Source: Thermoanaerobacterales bacterium
GTDB taxonomy: Bacteria > Bacillota > Thermosediminibacteria > Thermosediminibacterales > Tepidanaerobacteraceae
Assembly: GCA_012840135.1 (NCBI GenBank)
Contig: DUMA01000017.1
Span: 62,001-126,000 of the forward strand
Direction: 5' to 3'
Length of the DNA stretch: 64,000 nucleotides
Shown here piece after piece: positions 27,617-36,151 of this stretch (positions are counted from its first letter, which is position 1; every line of letters begins with the position of its first letter). The position numbers and the translations under genes are program-made. The notes beneath the pieces are model-generated. The model was given only the letters and a program-made list of their open reading frames with translations. It ran no database searches and was not told the origin of the DNA.

Positions 27617-27650
27617 CCAGGGGCGGTAAAATTCCACCCCTGGAATTTAA
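27617..27650 (-). promoter_or_regulatory. Intergenic hairpin before tctC2
   Basis: CCAGGGGTGG pairs with CCGCCCCTGG around a 7-nt AT loop (one G-U pair). No U-tract follows; the next bases are CCAAAAAAGGAGGG, which is the ribosome-binding site. It may block RNA decay so that the abundant binding protein is overproduced relative to the enzymes. That role is inference. Confidence 0.5.
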
Positions 27651-27659
27651 AATTTAAAA

Positions 27660-27878
27660 TTACTGTGTTTCCTTAACCTCTTTTTTTATCTTTTCAGCCA
27701 GTGCCCTTAAATCTCCAAAGGAAGGTGACCATACGGCATATACATCGGGGCTTTCATCTCTGTAGAAGTATGTTAGACACTGAGGGCACATCAATGGATC
27801 ATTGCGATCCCATAATAGTTTTTCTGCAGTAAATTTGGCCTTGCATTTAGGACAGGTTGACCAGAATATCTGTGGCAT
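27660..27878 (-). CDS. Zinc-ribbon partner protein of UbiD2 (VdcD/BsdD-like subunit D)
   Basis: The 72-aa protein has two CxxC pairs, STCPKCKAKF and LMCPQCLTYF, spaced as a zinc ribbon, and then a short helix rich in Lys. Small cysteine-rich proteins of this size (BsdD, VdcD, ShdD) accompany non-oxidative hydroxyaryl decarboxylases beside UbiX (B) and UbiD (C). It follows ubiD2 by 23 bp. A similar protein follows ubiD3, and both share the 'IFW..CPKC..KF' opening, so they are paralogs. A function as a subunit or stabiliser is inferred from this context. Confidence 0.8.
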   Translation of the reverse strand: MPQIFWSTCPKCKAKFTAEKLLWDRNDPLMCPQCLTYFYRDESPDVYAVWSPSFGDLRALAEKIKKEVKETQ

Positions 27879-27901
27879 TTATATCGCCTCCAAATTTTAA
27901 T

Positions 27902-29353
27902 TTAATACGTCCAGCGATCTCTTACCGGAACTTTGTCAAAAATCTCTTTTGATACGTACTTATCCCAATTGGCTTTTAATCTTTCTTTTGTTTCAGCAGG
28001 AACTGAAACTACTTTTTCGAAGGGCCTATCGACTGGTTCGGTGGCGTCTATGATCATAACAGAACCTTTCATGGGATGAACTGTTGAGGGATCATTGCGA
28101 TTAGATTTTACATTTTTCAAAATCTGTACCCTGTCATCGGGTTGAACTCTCATGGAAATAGCCCAGTACACTTCTCTCAAATCGAAGGGATTAATATCTT
28201 CATCCACAACGATGACATATTTTACATGTTCTCCATAGGCCAAAGCCATATTGGCCACTCTCAAGGGTTCTCCTTCAGCCTTCTTCTTCATGGATATGAT
28301 AGCCCAGGTATGGAAAAGGGAACTGGCAGCAATAACTCTAGGATATTTTGATTTGAGCCATGCCTGAAGCCCTACTGAATGTGCAATATCTTCCAGCATA
28401 TGATAAGATGTCCATATAGCCTGGAAAATGGCGTCTTTTCTCATATTAATAGCTGTGATTCTACCTACCGGCTGGCGAGTCTGGCAGCCATAATAGCGGG
28501 GCCATTCGCCGAACATTCCTTCATTATCCCGTTCACCAGGCCACATTTCGCCTTCCACAACTATTTCTGCATCGGCAGGAATTAAGAACTTATCTCCCCA
28601 CGTAGTAGAAGCAGTAAGCCTTAAAGGCTGACCTAGGACTCCACCCACTTGCTCATATTCATCCATAGCTATGGGTGTCCTAATGGCAGCCCCTTGATAA
28701 AATCCGGGGTGATGGCCTAAAATACATGCAAATGGCAACGGCTGGTTCAATTCCTGAGCCCTGTTATAATACTGGCCTGCATGGAGCTCATGTTCGGGAG
28801 AAATCTTAATGGTCACTCTCTGGGGGCCATGATACAGAGTTCTATGATATGCGAGGTTATACCTGCCGGTATCCGGATGCTTAAAGGCTACTATGGGTGT
28901 AAACCATCCCGGTTTTGCATCTTCAGCAAAATGCATAAGTAAAGGTAATTCTCCCACATCAGCATCCTTGCCAGTCCTCACTACCTCTTTGATGGGAGCT
29001 TCTTTCTCTGATATAATCATCGGTTTTACAGCTACTTGCGCCCTTTTGCCGAGTTCTTCTATTACATCCTTGGAACTGGTCTTATCAAGTTCAAGGCCGA
29101 AAGCTATAGCGGCTCTTCGATAACTACCTGGATCTGCAGAGGTAATGAGGCGACCTTCAAATTTCCCACCATTCAACTTTTCTACATTGTTGAATAATAT
29201 CATGGGAAACTTGCCTTTATCTTTGAAAATATCAAGAAAAGTATTGACCTCATAGTTTGCAGGATAAACTCTTTCATTAATCTCTACCAATTCTTCTGGT
29301 GCCAGCTCTTTTACCTTGTTGATAAAATGTCTTAAATCGTATATTTCGGGCAT
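27902..29353 (-). CDS. UbiD-family prenyl-FMN-dependent decarboxylase (UbiD2, divergent)
   Basis: The 483-aa protein keeps the UbiD framework: YHRTLYHGP with the candidate catalytic arginine, PADAEIVVEGEMWPGER, VVDEDINPFDLREVYW and the C-terminal IIDATEPVDRPFEK. The usual EGPFxExTGYY signature is replaced by EGMFGEWPRYYG. Both glutamates keep their spacing, but the prolyl and T-G residues around the active site are changed, so the substrate pocket may differ. It lies between two zinc-ribbon genes, downstream of the one attached to ubiD3. The first residues (MPEIYDLRHFINKV) match the family start. Confidence 0.88.
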   Translation of the reverse strand: MPEIYDLRHFINKVKELAPEELVEINERVYPANYEVNTFLDIFKDKGKFPMILFNNVEKLNGGKFEGRLITSADPGSYRRAAIAFGLELDKTSSKDVIEELGKRAQVAVKPMIISEKEAPIKEVVRTGKDADVGELPLLMHFAEDAKPGWFTPIVAFKHPDTGRYNLAYHRTLYHGPQRVTIKISPEHELHAGQYYNRAQELNQPLPFACILGHHPGFYQGAAIRTPIAMDEYEQVGGVLGQPLRLTASTTWGDKFLIPADAEIVVEGEMWPGERDNEGMFGEWPRYYGCQTRQPVGRITAINMRKDAIFQAIWTSYHMLEDIAHSVGLQAWLKSKYPRVIAASSLFHTWAIISMKKKAEGEPLRVANMALAYGEHVKYVIVVDEDINPFDLREVYWAISMRVQPDDRVQILKNVKSNRNDPSTVHPMKGSVMIIDATEPVDRPFEKVVSVPAETKERLKANWDKYVSKEIFDKVPVRDRWTY

Positions 29354-29403
29354 TTAAAATCCTCCCTTTACAAAATTGTTTATTTAATAAATAATTTGCT
29401 TTC

Positions 29404-29565
29404 TTACCCCTGCTCCTCGATTATCTCTTTGGCTTCTTCGTCGATGAATCTTTCTCCGCAGAATGGGCACAGGAGTTTGCACTGTTTTTTATGTCTGAAG
29501 TCGTCCTTTGATGCATAAAATTTCTTTTCGCATTTGGGGCATACCACCCAGAATATCCTGGCCAT
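29404..29565 (-). CDS. Zinc-ribbon partner protein of UbiD3
   Basis: The ORF track starts at 29586, but the ATG at 29565 is preceded by AGGAGGTG located in the last codons of ubiD3, leaving a 2-nt gap after the ubiD3 stop. The 53-aa product has VVCPKCEKKF and LLCPFCGERF (two CxxC pairs) and an acidic C-terminus. It is related to the 72-aa zinc ribbon after ubiD2. The tight coupling to ubiD3 strongly suggests one complex. Confidence 0.8.
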   Translation of the reverse strand: MARIFWVVCPKCEKKFYASKDDFRHKKQCKLLCPFCGERFIDEEAKEIIEEQG

Positions 29566-29567
29566 GT

Positions 29568-30968
29568 CTACACCTCCTGTATCCATTCTTCTAGTTTTAT
29601 CCTGTCCATTACTTCCTGAGGCACTTTTATGCGTTCGGCATAGGGGCGACTTACGGGCTTTGTGGCATCGATGAGCATCTTATCGCCTACGGCGTGTATG
29701 GTGGATGACGGGTCGAGAGACCCTCCCCTAACCTTTTTGATGATATCTACATCCTCGCTGGCCTGGACCCTCGTGGCCACAGCCCAAAGCACTTCTTTCT
29801 CGTTAAAGGGGTCGATGTCGCTGTCAACTACAATCACATGTTTTAATTCATCATGATACGGCAGTGAAGCGATGGCAGCCACTTTTCCCTCTCCATCCAC
29901 TTTTTTGTCTATGGAGATATAGGCGTGGAAGCGGCAGCATCCCGAGATGGGGAAGTGTACTGCCTTTACTCCGGGCACGGATTTTTTCACTTCCTCGTAT
30001 ATGCCGGCTTCTTTGGGGATGCCACCCAGGATAGAGGTATCGGGATGGCCCACCAGTATGTTCATGTAGTAGGCATCTTTTCGGTAAGTTATAGCTTTCA
30101 CTTTCACCACCGGTGACCAGCGCTGGGGCCCGTAGTATCCGGTGAATTCTCCGAAAGGACCTTCCGCGTCCCGGAAGTTGGGGATCACTTCGCCTTCCAC
30201 CACTATCTCGGCATCGGCAGGTACCAGGAGTTTTTCTCCAAAAGCCTCGGATGGCACCAAACGCAGGGGTTCGTTCAATACCCCTCCTATTACCTCATAT
30301 TCGTCGGTTTCCATGCTTACGAGAGCTTCGGAACCGAGATAAAAGCCGGGGTGGTGACCCAGCACGTGGGCTATGGGTAGGGCTTCCCCTTTTTGAGCTG
30401 CTCTCACACAGTAATTCCACAGATGTCTCGGGGACATCCAGAGTCCCAGCTCATCTTTTCCGCGTATCAGCATCCGGTGATGGGAAGAATTGTATACCCC
30501 CGTATCGGGGTCGGGTGCTATGACTGCATCAACCAGGTACGGATATCCATCCATTTCATGATGGGTTAATACCGGCAGCTCCCTCAAATCCACTTCATCG
30601 CCTACTTTTACGACTTCCTTTACCGGAGCTTCATCTTTGCTAACTATGATGGGCTTTATGAGATTTTGGCTTCTCTTGGCAAACTGAAAACTGGTCTCCA
30701 TGCGCCACTGGTCTTTTGAAAGGTCCATGGCCACCGCACATTTTTGTCTTGTGGCAAACATATTTGTAACTACCTTGAAGGGGCTGAGCTCACCCTTCAA
30801 GTTTTTAACCTTCTCAAATATTAAGAGAGGAAATTTGTCCTGATTTTCAAGGTGCTGCTGTATTGCTGTGATTTCGAATTTGGGATCTACTTCTCTTTTC
30901 ACTCTAACTATGTCTTCCGGCATTTGTCTTTCCAAATCCTTTAGAAAAGACCTCAGATCTTTTGACAT
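29568..30968 (-). CDS. UbiD-family prenyl-FMN-dependent decarboxylase (UbiD3)
   Basis: The 466-aa protein is a canonical UbiD. It has SSHHRMLIRG with the active-site arginine, PADAEIVVEGEVIPNFR, EGPFGEFTGYYG with both catalytic glutamates, VVDSDIDPFNEKEVLW and IDATKPVSRPY. It is the first structural gene of the long minus-strand run after the Lrp regulator. The 280-bp leader between them contains a long inverted repeat. Its coupled zinc-ribbon gene sets it apart from ubiD1. Confidence 0.92.
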   Translation of the reverse strand: MSKDLRSFLKDLERQMPEDIVRVKREVDPKFEITAIQQHLENQDKFPLLIFEKVKNLKGELSPFKVVTNMFATRQKCAVAMDLSKDQWRMETSFQFAKRSQNLIKPIIVSKDEAPVKEVVKVGDEVDLRELPVLTHHEMDGYPYLVDAVIAPDPDTGVYNSSHHRMLIRGKDELGLWMSPRHLWNYCVRAAQKGEALPIAHVLGHHPGFYLGSEALVSMETDEYEVIGGVLNEPLRLVPSEAFGEKLLVPADAEIVVEGEVIPNFRDAEGPFGEFTGYYGPQRWSPVVKVKAITYRKDAYYMNILVGHPDTSILGGIPKEAGIYEEVKKSVPGVKAVHFPISGCCRFHAYISIDKKVDGEGKVAAIASLPYHDELKHVIVVDSDIDPFNEKEVLWAVATRVQASEDVDIIKKVRGGSLDPSSTIHAVGDKMLIDATKPVSRPYAERIKVPQEVMDRIKLEEWIQEV

Positions 30969-31021
30969 TTCTTCACCTCTTCGTTGTTGAGAGTTTAATT
31001 AAACGAATAACAAAAAGAAAT

Positions 31022-31153
31022 AAGACCGATTCACCTCTCTTTCAAATATTTACAATTGATTCTTTGTTGATTTATTTTTTTCAATTATTAATTACGACAC
31101 AACTTGACATATTCCCTTGCTACAATTAACTGAAATTGAGGTTTTTCGGTCTT
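31022..31153. repeat. Long inverted repeat in the ubiD3 leader
   Basis: AAGACCGATTCACCTC (31022-31037) and GAGGTTTTTCGGTCTT (31138-31153) pair as an 8-bp plus a 5-bp block around a 3-nt mismatch, enclosing about 100 nt of AT-rich sequence. Read on the minus strand the distal arm is followed by TATTTCTTTTTG. It could be an operator pair for the adjacent Lrp regulator or a structured leader. Confidence 0.5.
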
Positions 31154-31249
31154 TTTTCAAGACAAATGATTTTTTTTACAAGGAAGAGGCATACATTGTA
31201 AATATGTTTACCGCGTTTTTTACGTCAACGTCGCAATCCGAAAGACTTT

Positions 31250-31714
31250 TCAGCATATTCTAAGACCGCCGCTTTTACTTTTGAATCCCCTTATCAAAAT
31301 ATAGCTCCTGACACTGGTGATCCCGTTTAGAGAATATATGGTTTCAGACAGAAACCTTTCAAGATGCTCCTTGTTCTTTAGTATTGCATGCACGTGGAGG
31401 GTGCTGGGTCCGCTCATTTGATTCACACTCTGCACATATTTTTCTTCCGCCAGGGTCTTTGCCACCGTTTGAAGGTGCCTGGGCTCCACGTCTATTTCAA
31501 AAAAGGCCGACATTTCAAGGCCCATTTTATATGGATTGATGACAATAGTAAACTTTTCAATGATGCCTTTTTCAATCAATATGTTCACTCTTTCCCTGAC
31601 CGCCGAGCGGGACATGTTGAGTTTTCTTCCGAGCTCCGCATAGGATATCTTGCCATCATCCTGCAGGAGGCTTAAAATTTTCATGTCGATGTCATCAATG
31701 TCATTATTGAACAT
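31250..31714 (-). CDS. Lrp/AsnC-family transcriptional regulator
   Basis: The ATG at 31714 sits eight bases after AAGGA, so I prefer it to the track start at 31723 (154 aa). An N-terminal winged helix-turn-helix (DDIDMKILSLLQDDGKISYAELGRKLNMSR, then a helix beginning SAVRERV) is followed by a RAM ligand-binding domain about residues 60-145. Proteins of this family bind DNA as octamers and respond to small organic acids or amino acids. It lies just upstream of ubiD3 in the same direction, next to the LpdD-like gene. Local control of the island is the likely role. Confidence 0.9.
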   Translation of the reverse strand: MFNNDIDDIDMKILSLLQDDGKISYAELGRKLNMSRSAVRERVNILIEKGIIEKFTIVINPYKMGLEMSAFFEIDVEPRHLQTVAKTLAEEKYVQSVNQMSGPSTLHVHAILKNKEHLERFLSETIYSLNGITSVRSYILIRGFKSKSGGLRIC

Positions 31715-31869
31715 AGTCACCATCCTTTAAAATATATGAGATTTAGGCCGTATCGATATGAATGGTTTTTATTGCATTCATGTGTCAACATCCATAAAAG
31801 CAAAAGATTGAAATTTAAATTCTCATCAAGCAGTGTATTGCAGGGGTCGGTTTTAAAACAGGCCTGCAA

Positions 31870-32244
31870 TTAAAAATGTTCATAAATGTTTTCACACAAT
31901 ATTTTGCAATAATCTTTAAATCTTTGTATATCTTCTATTGTAGCATTATCGATATGCACCCCGGCGGTAACCACCACCGTCTGCTTCAACCTCCTGCACA
32001 ATTCCTCCGCCAGGGGCACGGCAAGGCCATCGTCCTTGTGACCCAGCAAGTTTAAAACCGAAGTGGTGCAGCTTATGCCGCCATCACCTTTGAGGCTGGC
32101 TCGGGGCTGGCTCACGGCTACCGAGCCGATGTGGGGCCTTTCACCGCCTCCAAGGTAAATGTTCACACCTTCTTGCGTAACAGTAACGACCGCTTCCAGA
32201 TAAAACTTGCCTTCCCCAGCTTTTTCGATAAAGACATGATTCAT
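31870..32244 (-). CDS. LpdD-like prenylated-flavin chaperone
   Basis: The 124-aa protein matches the small LpdD-like family found with gallate/protocatechuate decarboxylases, as far as I can recall the pattern. The marks are GGGERPHIGSVAVSQP near residue 30, then LLGHKDDGLAVPLAEELCRRL and VVTAGVHIDNATIEDIQRF near the end. LpdD-type proteins are reported to assist prFMN delivery or maturation of UbiD enzymes. Being first in the minus-strand island supports this. It has no membrane segment or signal. The promoter region upstream holds AATCATTTATTGATT, an inverted repeat that might be an operator. Confidence 0.75.
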   Translation of the reverse strand: MNHVFIEKAGEGKFYLEAVVTVTQEGVNIYLGGGERPHIGSVAVSQPRASLKGDGGISCTTSVLNLLGHKDDGLAVPLAEELCRRLKQTVVVTAGVHIDNATIEDIQRFKDYCKILCENIYEHF

Positions 32245-32369
32245 ATCATCAGCTCCTTATATGAAATCTCTTATCAATCAATAAATGATTATCTTTTACA
32301 TCATTAGTAATATTCTATGGATAATGGGACTTTCCTTTATAAAATAATATAATTTAAAGACGTAAAATA

Positions 32370-32406
32370 AATTTAAAGGGGCTGCCCTTTCTTCTGGGAC
32401 AGCCCC
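32370..32406 (-). terminator. Terminator of ilvN-ilvD
   Basis: On the minus strand GGGGCTGTCCC pairs with GGGCAGCCCC (one bulge) and is followed by TTTAAATTT. It lies just after the ilvD stop codon. Confidence 0.75.
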
Positions 32407-32412
32407 GAATCA

Positions 32413-34071
32413 TTATTTCAGCACCGCACCGGTGCAGGCCGATGTTACCATTCTGGCATAGCGCGCAAGATATCCGGTTTTTATCTTTGGCTCCGGCGCC
32501 TGCCATTTTGCACGGCGCTCTACCATTTCTTCGTCGGACAGCAACACATCCAGGCGCCTGTTCTTTATGTCGATCCGTATGATGTCTCCTTCTTCCAGTA
32601 GGGCAATGGGGCCTCCCTCCATGGCTTCAGGGGAGACATGGCCGATGGAGGCGCCGCGGGTGGCCCCGGAAAACCGTCCGTCGGTGATGAGGGCCACGTC
32701 CTTATCCAGACCCATGCCCGCAATGGCGGAAGTGGGTGAAAGCATTTCCCTCATGCCGGGGCCGCCTTTGGGACCTTCGTATCGTATGACTATAACATCA
32801 CCCTTATTTATCTTTTTGGAGAATATGGCGTCAACGGCCTCTTCCTCGGAATTGAATATCCTGGCAGGACCTTCGTGATAGAGCATTTCCGGCGCCACCG
32901 CCGCTTCTTTTACCACCGCGCCGTCGGGAGCCAGGTTGCCCCGGAGGATGGCAAGGCCGCCGGTTTCCCTGTACGGTTTTTCCACAGACTTAATGACTTC
33001 AGGGTTCTGAATGTATGCATCCTTTATGTTCTCACCCACGGTCTTTCCAGTGACGGTGATTATATCCAGGTGCAGCAGGTTTTTCTTTGAAAGTTCCCTC
33101 ATTAGTGCCGGGATTCCGCCGGCTTCATGCAGGTCCTGCATGTGGTGATGGCCGCTGGGGCTCAATTTACAAAGATACGGGGTCCTCTGGCTTATTTTAT
33201 CGAAGATGTCCAGTTCCAGTTCAATTCCGGCTTCATGGGCGATGGCCGGCAGGTGCAGTACGGTATTGGAAGAACCCGCCATGCCCATATCTACGGTGAT
33301 GGCATTTTCAAAGGCTTCTCTTGTGAGTATATCCCTGGGTTTTATATCCCTCCTCACCATTTCCATTACCTGCATGCCCGCCTTTTTGGCCAGAGCGATC
33401 CTGGCGCCGTGGTAGGCAGGTATGGTACCGTTACCCGGCAGGCCTAACCCTAAGGCTTCAGTGAGGCAGTTCATGGAATTGGCGGTGAAAAGGCCGGAGC
33501 AGGAACCGCAACCGGGACATGCCTCATGTTCTATGGCTGAAAGCTCTTCCTCGGTGATTTCACCGGCGCTTAAGGATCCTATCTTCTCGATGCAGGTGGA
33601 AAAGTCCACATCCTGGCCTTTGTAACGCCCAGCGTACATGGGGCCTCCGCTCACCACCACCGCCGGGATGTTGAGCCTGGCGGCGGCCATGAGCATGCCC
33701 GGCACTATCTTGTCGCAGTTGGGTATGAGCACCAGGCCGTCAAAGCCGTGGGCTATGGCCATGGCCTCTATGGAGTCTGCGATGAGCTCGCGGCTGGCCA
33801 GTGGATATTTCATGCCGATGTGCCCCATGGCTATGCCGTCACAGATGCCGATGGCGGGAAATTCTATGGGGGTGCCGCCGGCCATGGCAACACCTATTTT
33901 TGCAGCCTGGGCAATGCGGTCAAGATGCACATGCCCTGCCACGATTTCGTTCTGGGAATTCACTATTCCGATAAGGGGACGGTTTATCTCCTCATCGGTA
34001 AATCCCATGCCGTAAAAAAGCGCCCTGGTGGGAGCCCTCATGGGACCTTTTTTGATACTATCGCTTCTCAT
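32413..34071 (-). CDS. ilvD: Dihydroxy-acid dehydratase
   Basis: IlvD removes water from 2,3-dihydroxy-isovalerate or -methylvalerate to form the 2-keto acids of valine and isoleucine synthesis. The 552-aa length is standard. The iron-sulfur cysteines appear in NCDKIVPGM and [18 protein letters not shown], and the C-terminal [19 protein letters not shown] is characteristic. It lies downstream of ilvN in the same direction, with about 100 bp between them holding a palindromic low-complexity stretch. A terminator follows. Confidence 0.97.
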   Translation of the reverse strand: MRSDSIKKGPMRAPTRALFYGMGFTDEEINRPLIGIVNSQNEIVAGHVHLDRIAQAAKIGVAMAGGTPIEFPAIGICDGIAMGHIGMKYPLASRELIADSIEAMAIAHGFDGLVLIPNCDKIVPGMLMAAARLNIPAVVVSGGPMYAGRYKGQDVDFSTCIEKIGSLSAGEITEEELSAIEHEACPGCGSCSGLFTANSMNCLTEALGLGLPGNGTIPAYHGARIALAKKAGMQVMEMVRRDIKPRDILTREAFENAITVDMGMAGSSNTVLHLPAIAHEAGIELELDIFDKISQRTPYLCKLSPSGHHHMQDLHEAGGIPALMRELSKKNLLHLDIITVTGKTVGENIKDAYIQNPEVIKSVEKPYRETGGLAILRGNLAPDGAVVKEAAVAPEMLYHEGPARIFNSEEEAVDAIFSKKINKGDVIVIRYEGPKGGPGMREMLSPTSAIAGMGLDKDVALITDGRFSGATRGASIGHVSPEAMEGGPIALLEEGDIIRIDIKNRRLDVLLSDEEMVERRAKWQAPEPKIKTGYLARYARMVTSACTGAVLK

Positions 34072-34171
34072 TGGGTTTCTCCTCCTGTATTAATTTTGTA
34101 TCCTGTATTTATATCGGACACCGGAAATCGGAAATGGGAATTATGGAAATTTGCAATTCGCAAATTTCTAC

Positions 34172-34720
34172 TTAATCTGATATCCGACCCCCGTCATCTA
34201 TTATGTCCCTTACGGGGTCCGGTTCGCTATGGATGCTTTCCTTGCCCCGCTGGAGGGCAATGATACCGGTTCTCACACTTTCTATAATACCATAATGTTT
34301 CATCATATTTAAGAAAGCCTTCACCTTGTCCAGGTCTCCGGTGATTTCTATTATAACTGCTTCTGGTTCGATGTCCACCACCTTTGCCCTGAAAGATTCC
34401 ACTATCTGGAATATCTCGGTGCGATTGGAATCCCGGGTATTTACCTTTATCAGCGCCAGTTCCCTCTGTACCGATGCTTTTACGTCCAGTTCCACCACTT
34501 TGATGACGTCCACCAGTTTTTCCACCTGGCTTTTTATCTGTGACAGCTCTCTCTCATCCCCTTCCGCCACTATGGTGATGCGGGAGATTTTTGGGTCTTC
34601 GGTTTCCTCGCCGGTGAAGCTGGTGATATTAAACCCCCGGCGGGTAAAGAGGCCGGAAATCCTTGTAACCACTCCGTACTCATTGTGGACCAGCACCGAA
34701 AAAATGGCCTTTCTCAACAA
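34172..34720 (-). CDS. ilvN: Acetolactate synthase small (regulatory) subunit
   Basis: The product (about 182 aa) has an N-terminal ACT domain (VLVHNEYGVVTRISGLFTRRGFNI) and the C-terminal ALS_ss_C domain. It normally binds valine and activates IlvB. The track start is a GTG at 34726 touching the AAAGGCGG; a TTG at 34720, five bases further, fits the spacing better. No ilvB lies in the window, so the catalytic subunit must be elsewhere. A C-terminal tail (about ESIHSEPDPVRDIIDD) extends slightly beyond the usual end. Confidence 0.93.
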   Translation of the reverse strand: MLRKAIFSVLVHNEYGVVTRISGLFTRRGFNITSFTGEETEDPKISRITIVAEGDERELSQIKSQVEKLVDVIKVVELDVKASVQRELALIKVNTRDSNRTEIFQIVESFRAKVVDIEPEAVIIEITGDLDKVKAFLNMMKHYGIIESVRTGIIALQRGKESIHSEPDPVRDIIDDGGRISD

Positions 34721-34931
34721 AAACACCGCCTTTCAAATATGTTTTTAATTAAAACCTTTTTTGGTATAATAAGTCTAATAAGGTAATACGTTATAAAATA
34801 TATTATTTTTATCGCGGTGTAAAAATGCGCCGATAGTTGTCCGCAAACGGTAAAAGGCACCGTACGGAGAAATCAATTCTTCAGGCCGTGAAAACAACAA
34901 AAATGACCCTTCAAAACCGGCGATATCATAG

Positions 34932-34959
34932 TTGTACAAATATTAAATTTTATTATAAC
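34932..34959 (+). promoter_or_regulatory. Candidate pfkA promoter
   Basis: TTGTAC is followed after 16 bp by TATAAC, about 55 bp before the pfkA ATG. A GGGAGGG ribosome-binding site lies at 35000-35006. Confidence 0.45.
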
Positions 34960-35014
34960 ATACATCACCAAAGTAGGAAACAACTTTTTATTATTTCTGG
35001 GAGGGAAATAAAGA

Positions 35015-36106
35015 ATGGAGGCTAAAGTGAAAAGAATCGGTATCCTTACCGGCGGCGGGGATGCGCCGGGACTGAATGCGGTGATAAGGGCAGTGGCCAA
35101 AGTCGCCGAATCTGCCGGAGCCGAGCTTTACGGTTTTCTTGACGGCTATAGTGGTCTTATCAAGGGAAATTACCGCAAGATGGAAAAGCCGGATATTTCG
35201 GGGCTGCTGCACCGGGGTGGCACGGTGCTTGGGACCAACAACCGGGACAACCCCTTCAATTTCCCTGCACAAGAGGGGGATGAGGTGGTTTACAAAGATA
35301 TGTCAGATGCCGCCCTGGAAAATTTAGAAAAACTTTGCATCGACCGCCTGGTTGTGATCGGGGGCGACGGAAGTCTTGCCATAGCCCGGGAACTTACCCT
35401 GAAGGGAGCCAGAATCATAGGAGTTCCCAAGACCATAGACAATGACATGCAGGGCACCGACCAGACCTTTGGATTTGACACCGCGGTTACCACCGCCACC
35501 GAAGCACTGGACAGACTCCACACCACCGCCGAGTCCCACCATAGGGTGATGGTGCTGGAACTCATGGGAAGGTATGCCGGGTGGATTGCTTTATACAGCG
35601 GAGTGGCCGGCGGCGCCGATGTCATACTGATTCCCGAAATTCCCTGGAAGATGGAAAAAGTGGCGGAAAAAATATTTTCCCGCCAGAAAGAGGGTAAGCC
35701 CTTCAGCATAATCGTTGTAGCCGAGGGGGCAAAAACTCCGGAAGGCGAGAAAATAGTCCGGGAGACCATAAAAGGCAGCGGGGATCCTGTGAGACTGGGA
35801 GGCATAAGTTACAGAATAGCCGACATGGTGGAAAAAACTACAGGGTTTGAAAGCAGAGCCACCATCCTGGGCCATGTGCAGAGGGGCGGCTCTCCCTCGC
35901 CCTTTGACCGGATCCTGGCCACCCGTTATGGAGAGGCTGCGGGGAAGATGGCTCTAGCCGGAGAGTACGGAAAGATGGTATCTTTGAGAAACGGCATTAT
36001 AACATCGGTGGCTTTTGAGGATATACCCCGGGGGTGCAGGACCGTGCCGCCGGACCACCAGCTTATCAAGGCGGCCAGGAGCATAGGGATCAGCTTCGGA
36101 GACTGA
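35015..36106 (+). CDS. pfkA: 6-phosphofructokinase (group III type)
   Basis: PFK phosphorylates fructose 6-phosphate in glycolysis. The 363-aa protein shows GGGDAPGLNAVIRA, GGDGSLAIA, PKTIDNDMQGTDQTFGFDTA and MGRYAGWIAL. The glycine in GGDGS points to ATP as phosphoryl donor, whereas the lysine in PKTIDND is usual for PPi enzymes. This G/K pair is known from group III PFKs, which include ATP-dependent actinobacterial enzymes. The length, longer than the ~320 residues of the classic bacterial form, also fits that group. It stands alone, divergent from ilvN and convergent with pdxT. Confidence 0.93.
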   Translation: MEAKVKRIGILTGGGDAPGLNAVIRAVAKVAESAGAELYGFLDGYSGLIKGNYRKMEKPDISGLLHRGGTVLGTNNRDNPFNFPAQEGDEVVYKDMSDAALENLEKLCIDRLVVIGGDGSLAIARELTLKGARIIGVPKTIDNDMQGTDQTFGFDTAVTTATEALDRLHTTAESHHRVMVLELMGRYAGWIALYSGVAGGADVILIPEIPWKMEKVAEKIFSRQKEGKPFSIIVVAEGAKTPEGEKIVRETIKGSGDPVRLGGISYRIADMVEKTTGFESRATILGHVQRGGSPSPFDRILATRYGEAAGKMALAGEYGKMVSLRNGIITSVAFEDIPRGCRTVPPDHQLIKAARSIGISFGD

Positions 36107-36151
36107 TGGGAATCCTAATGGCTTTACAGCACAAGTCTTTAGGTTTTCCGC

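Noticed and set aside
31106-31128. Plus-strand TTGACA followed by TACAAT in the ubiD3 leader
   Set aside because: The spacer is only 11 bp, too short for a sigma-A promoter, and no plus-strand gene follows.
35290-35805. 171-aa minus-strand ORF within pfkA
   Set aside because: It is an antisense shadow of a clear phosphofructokinase gene.
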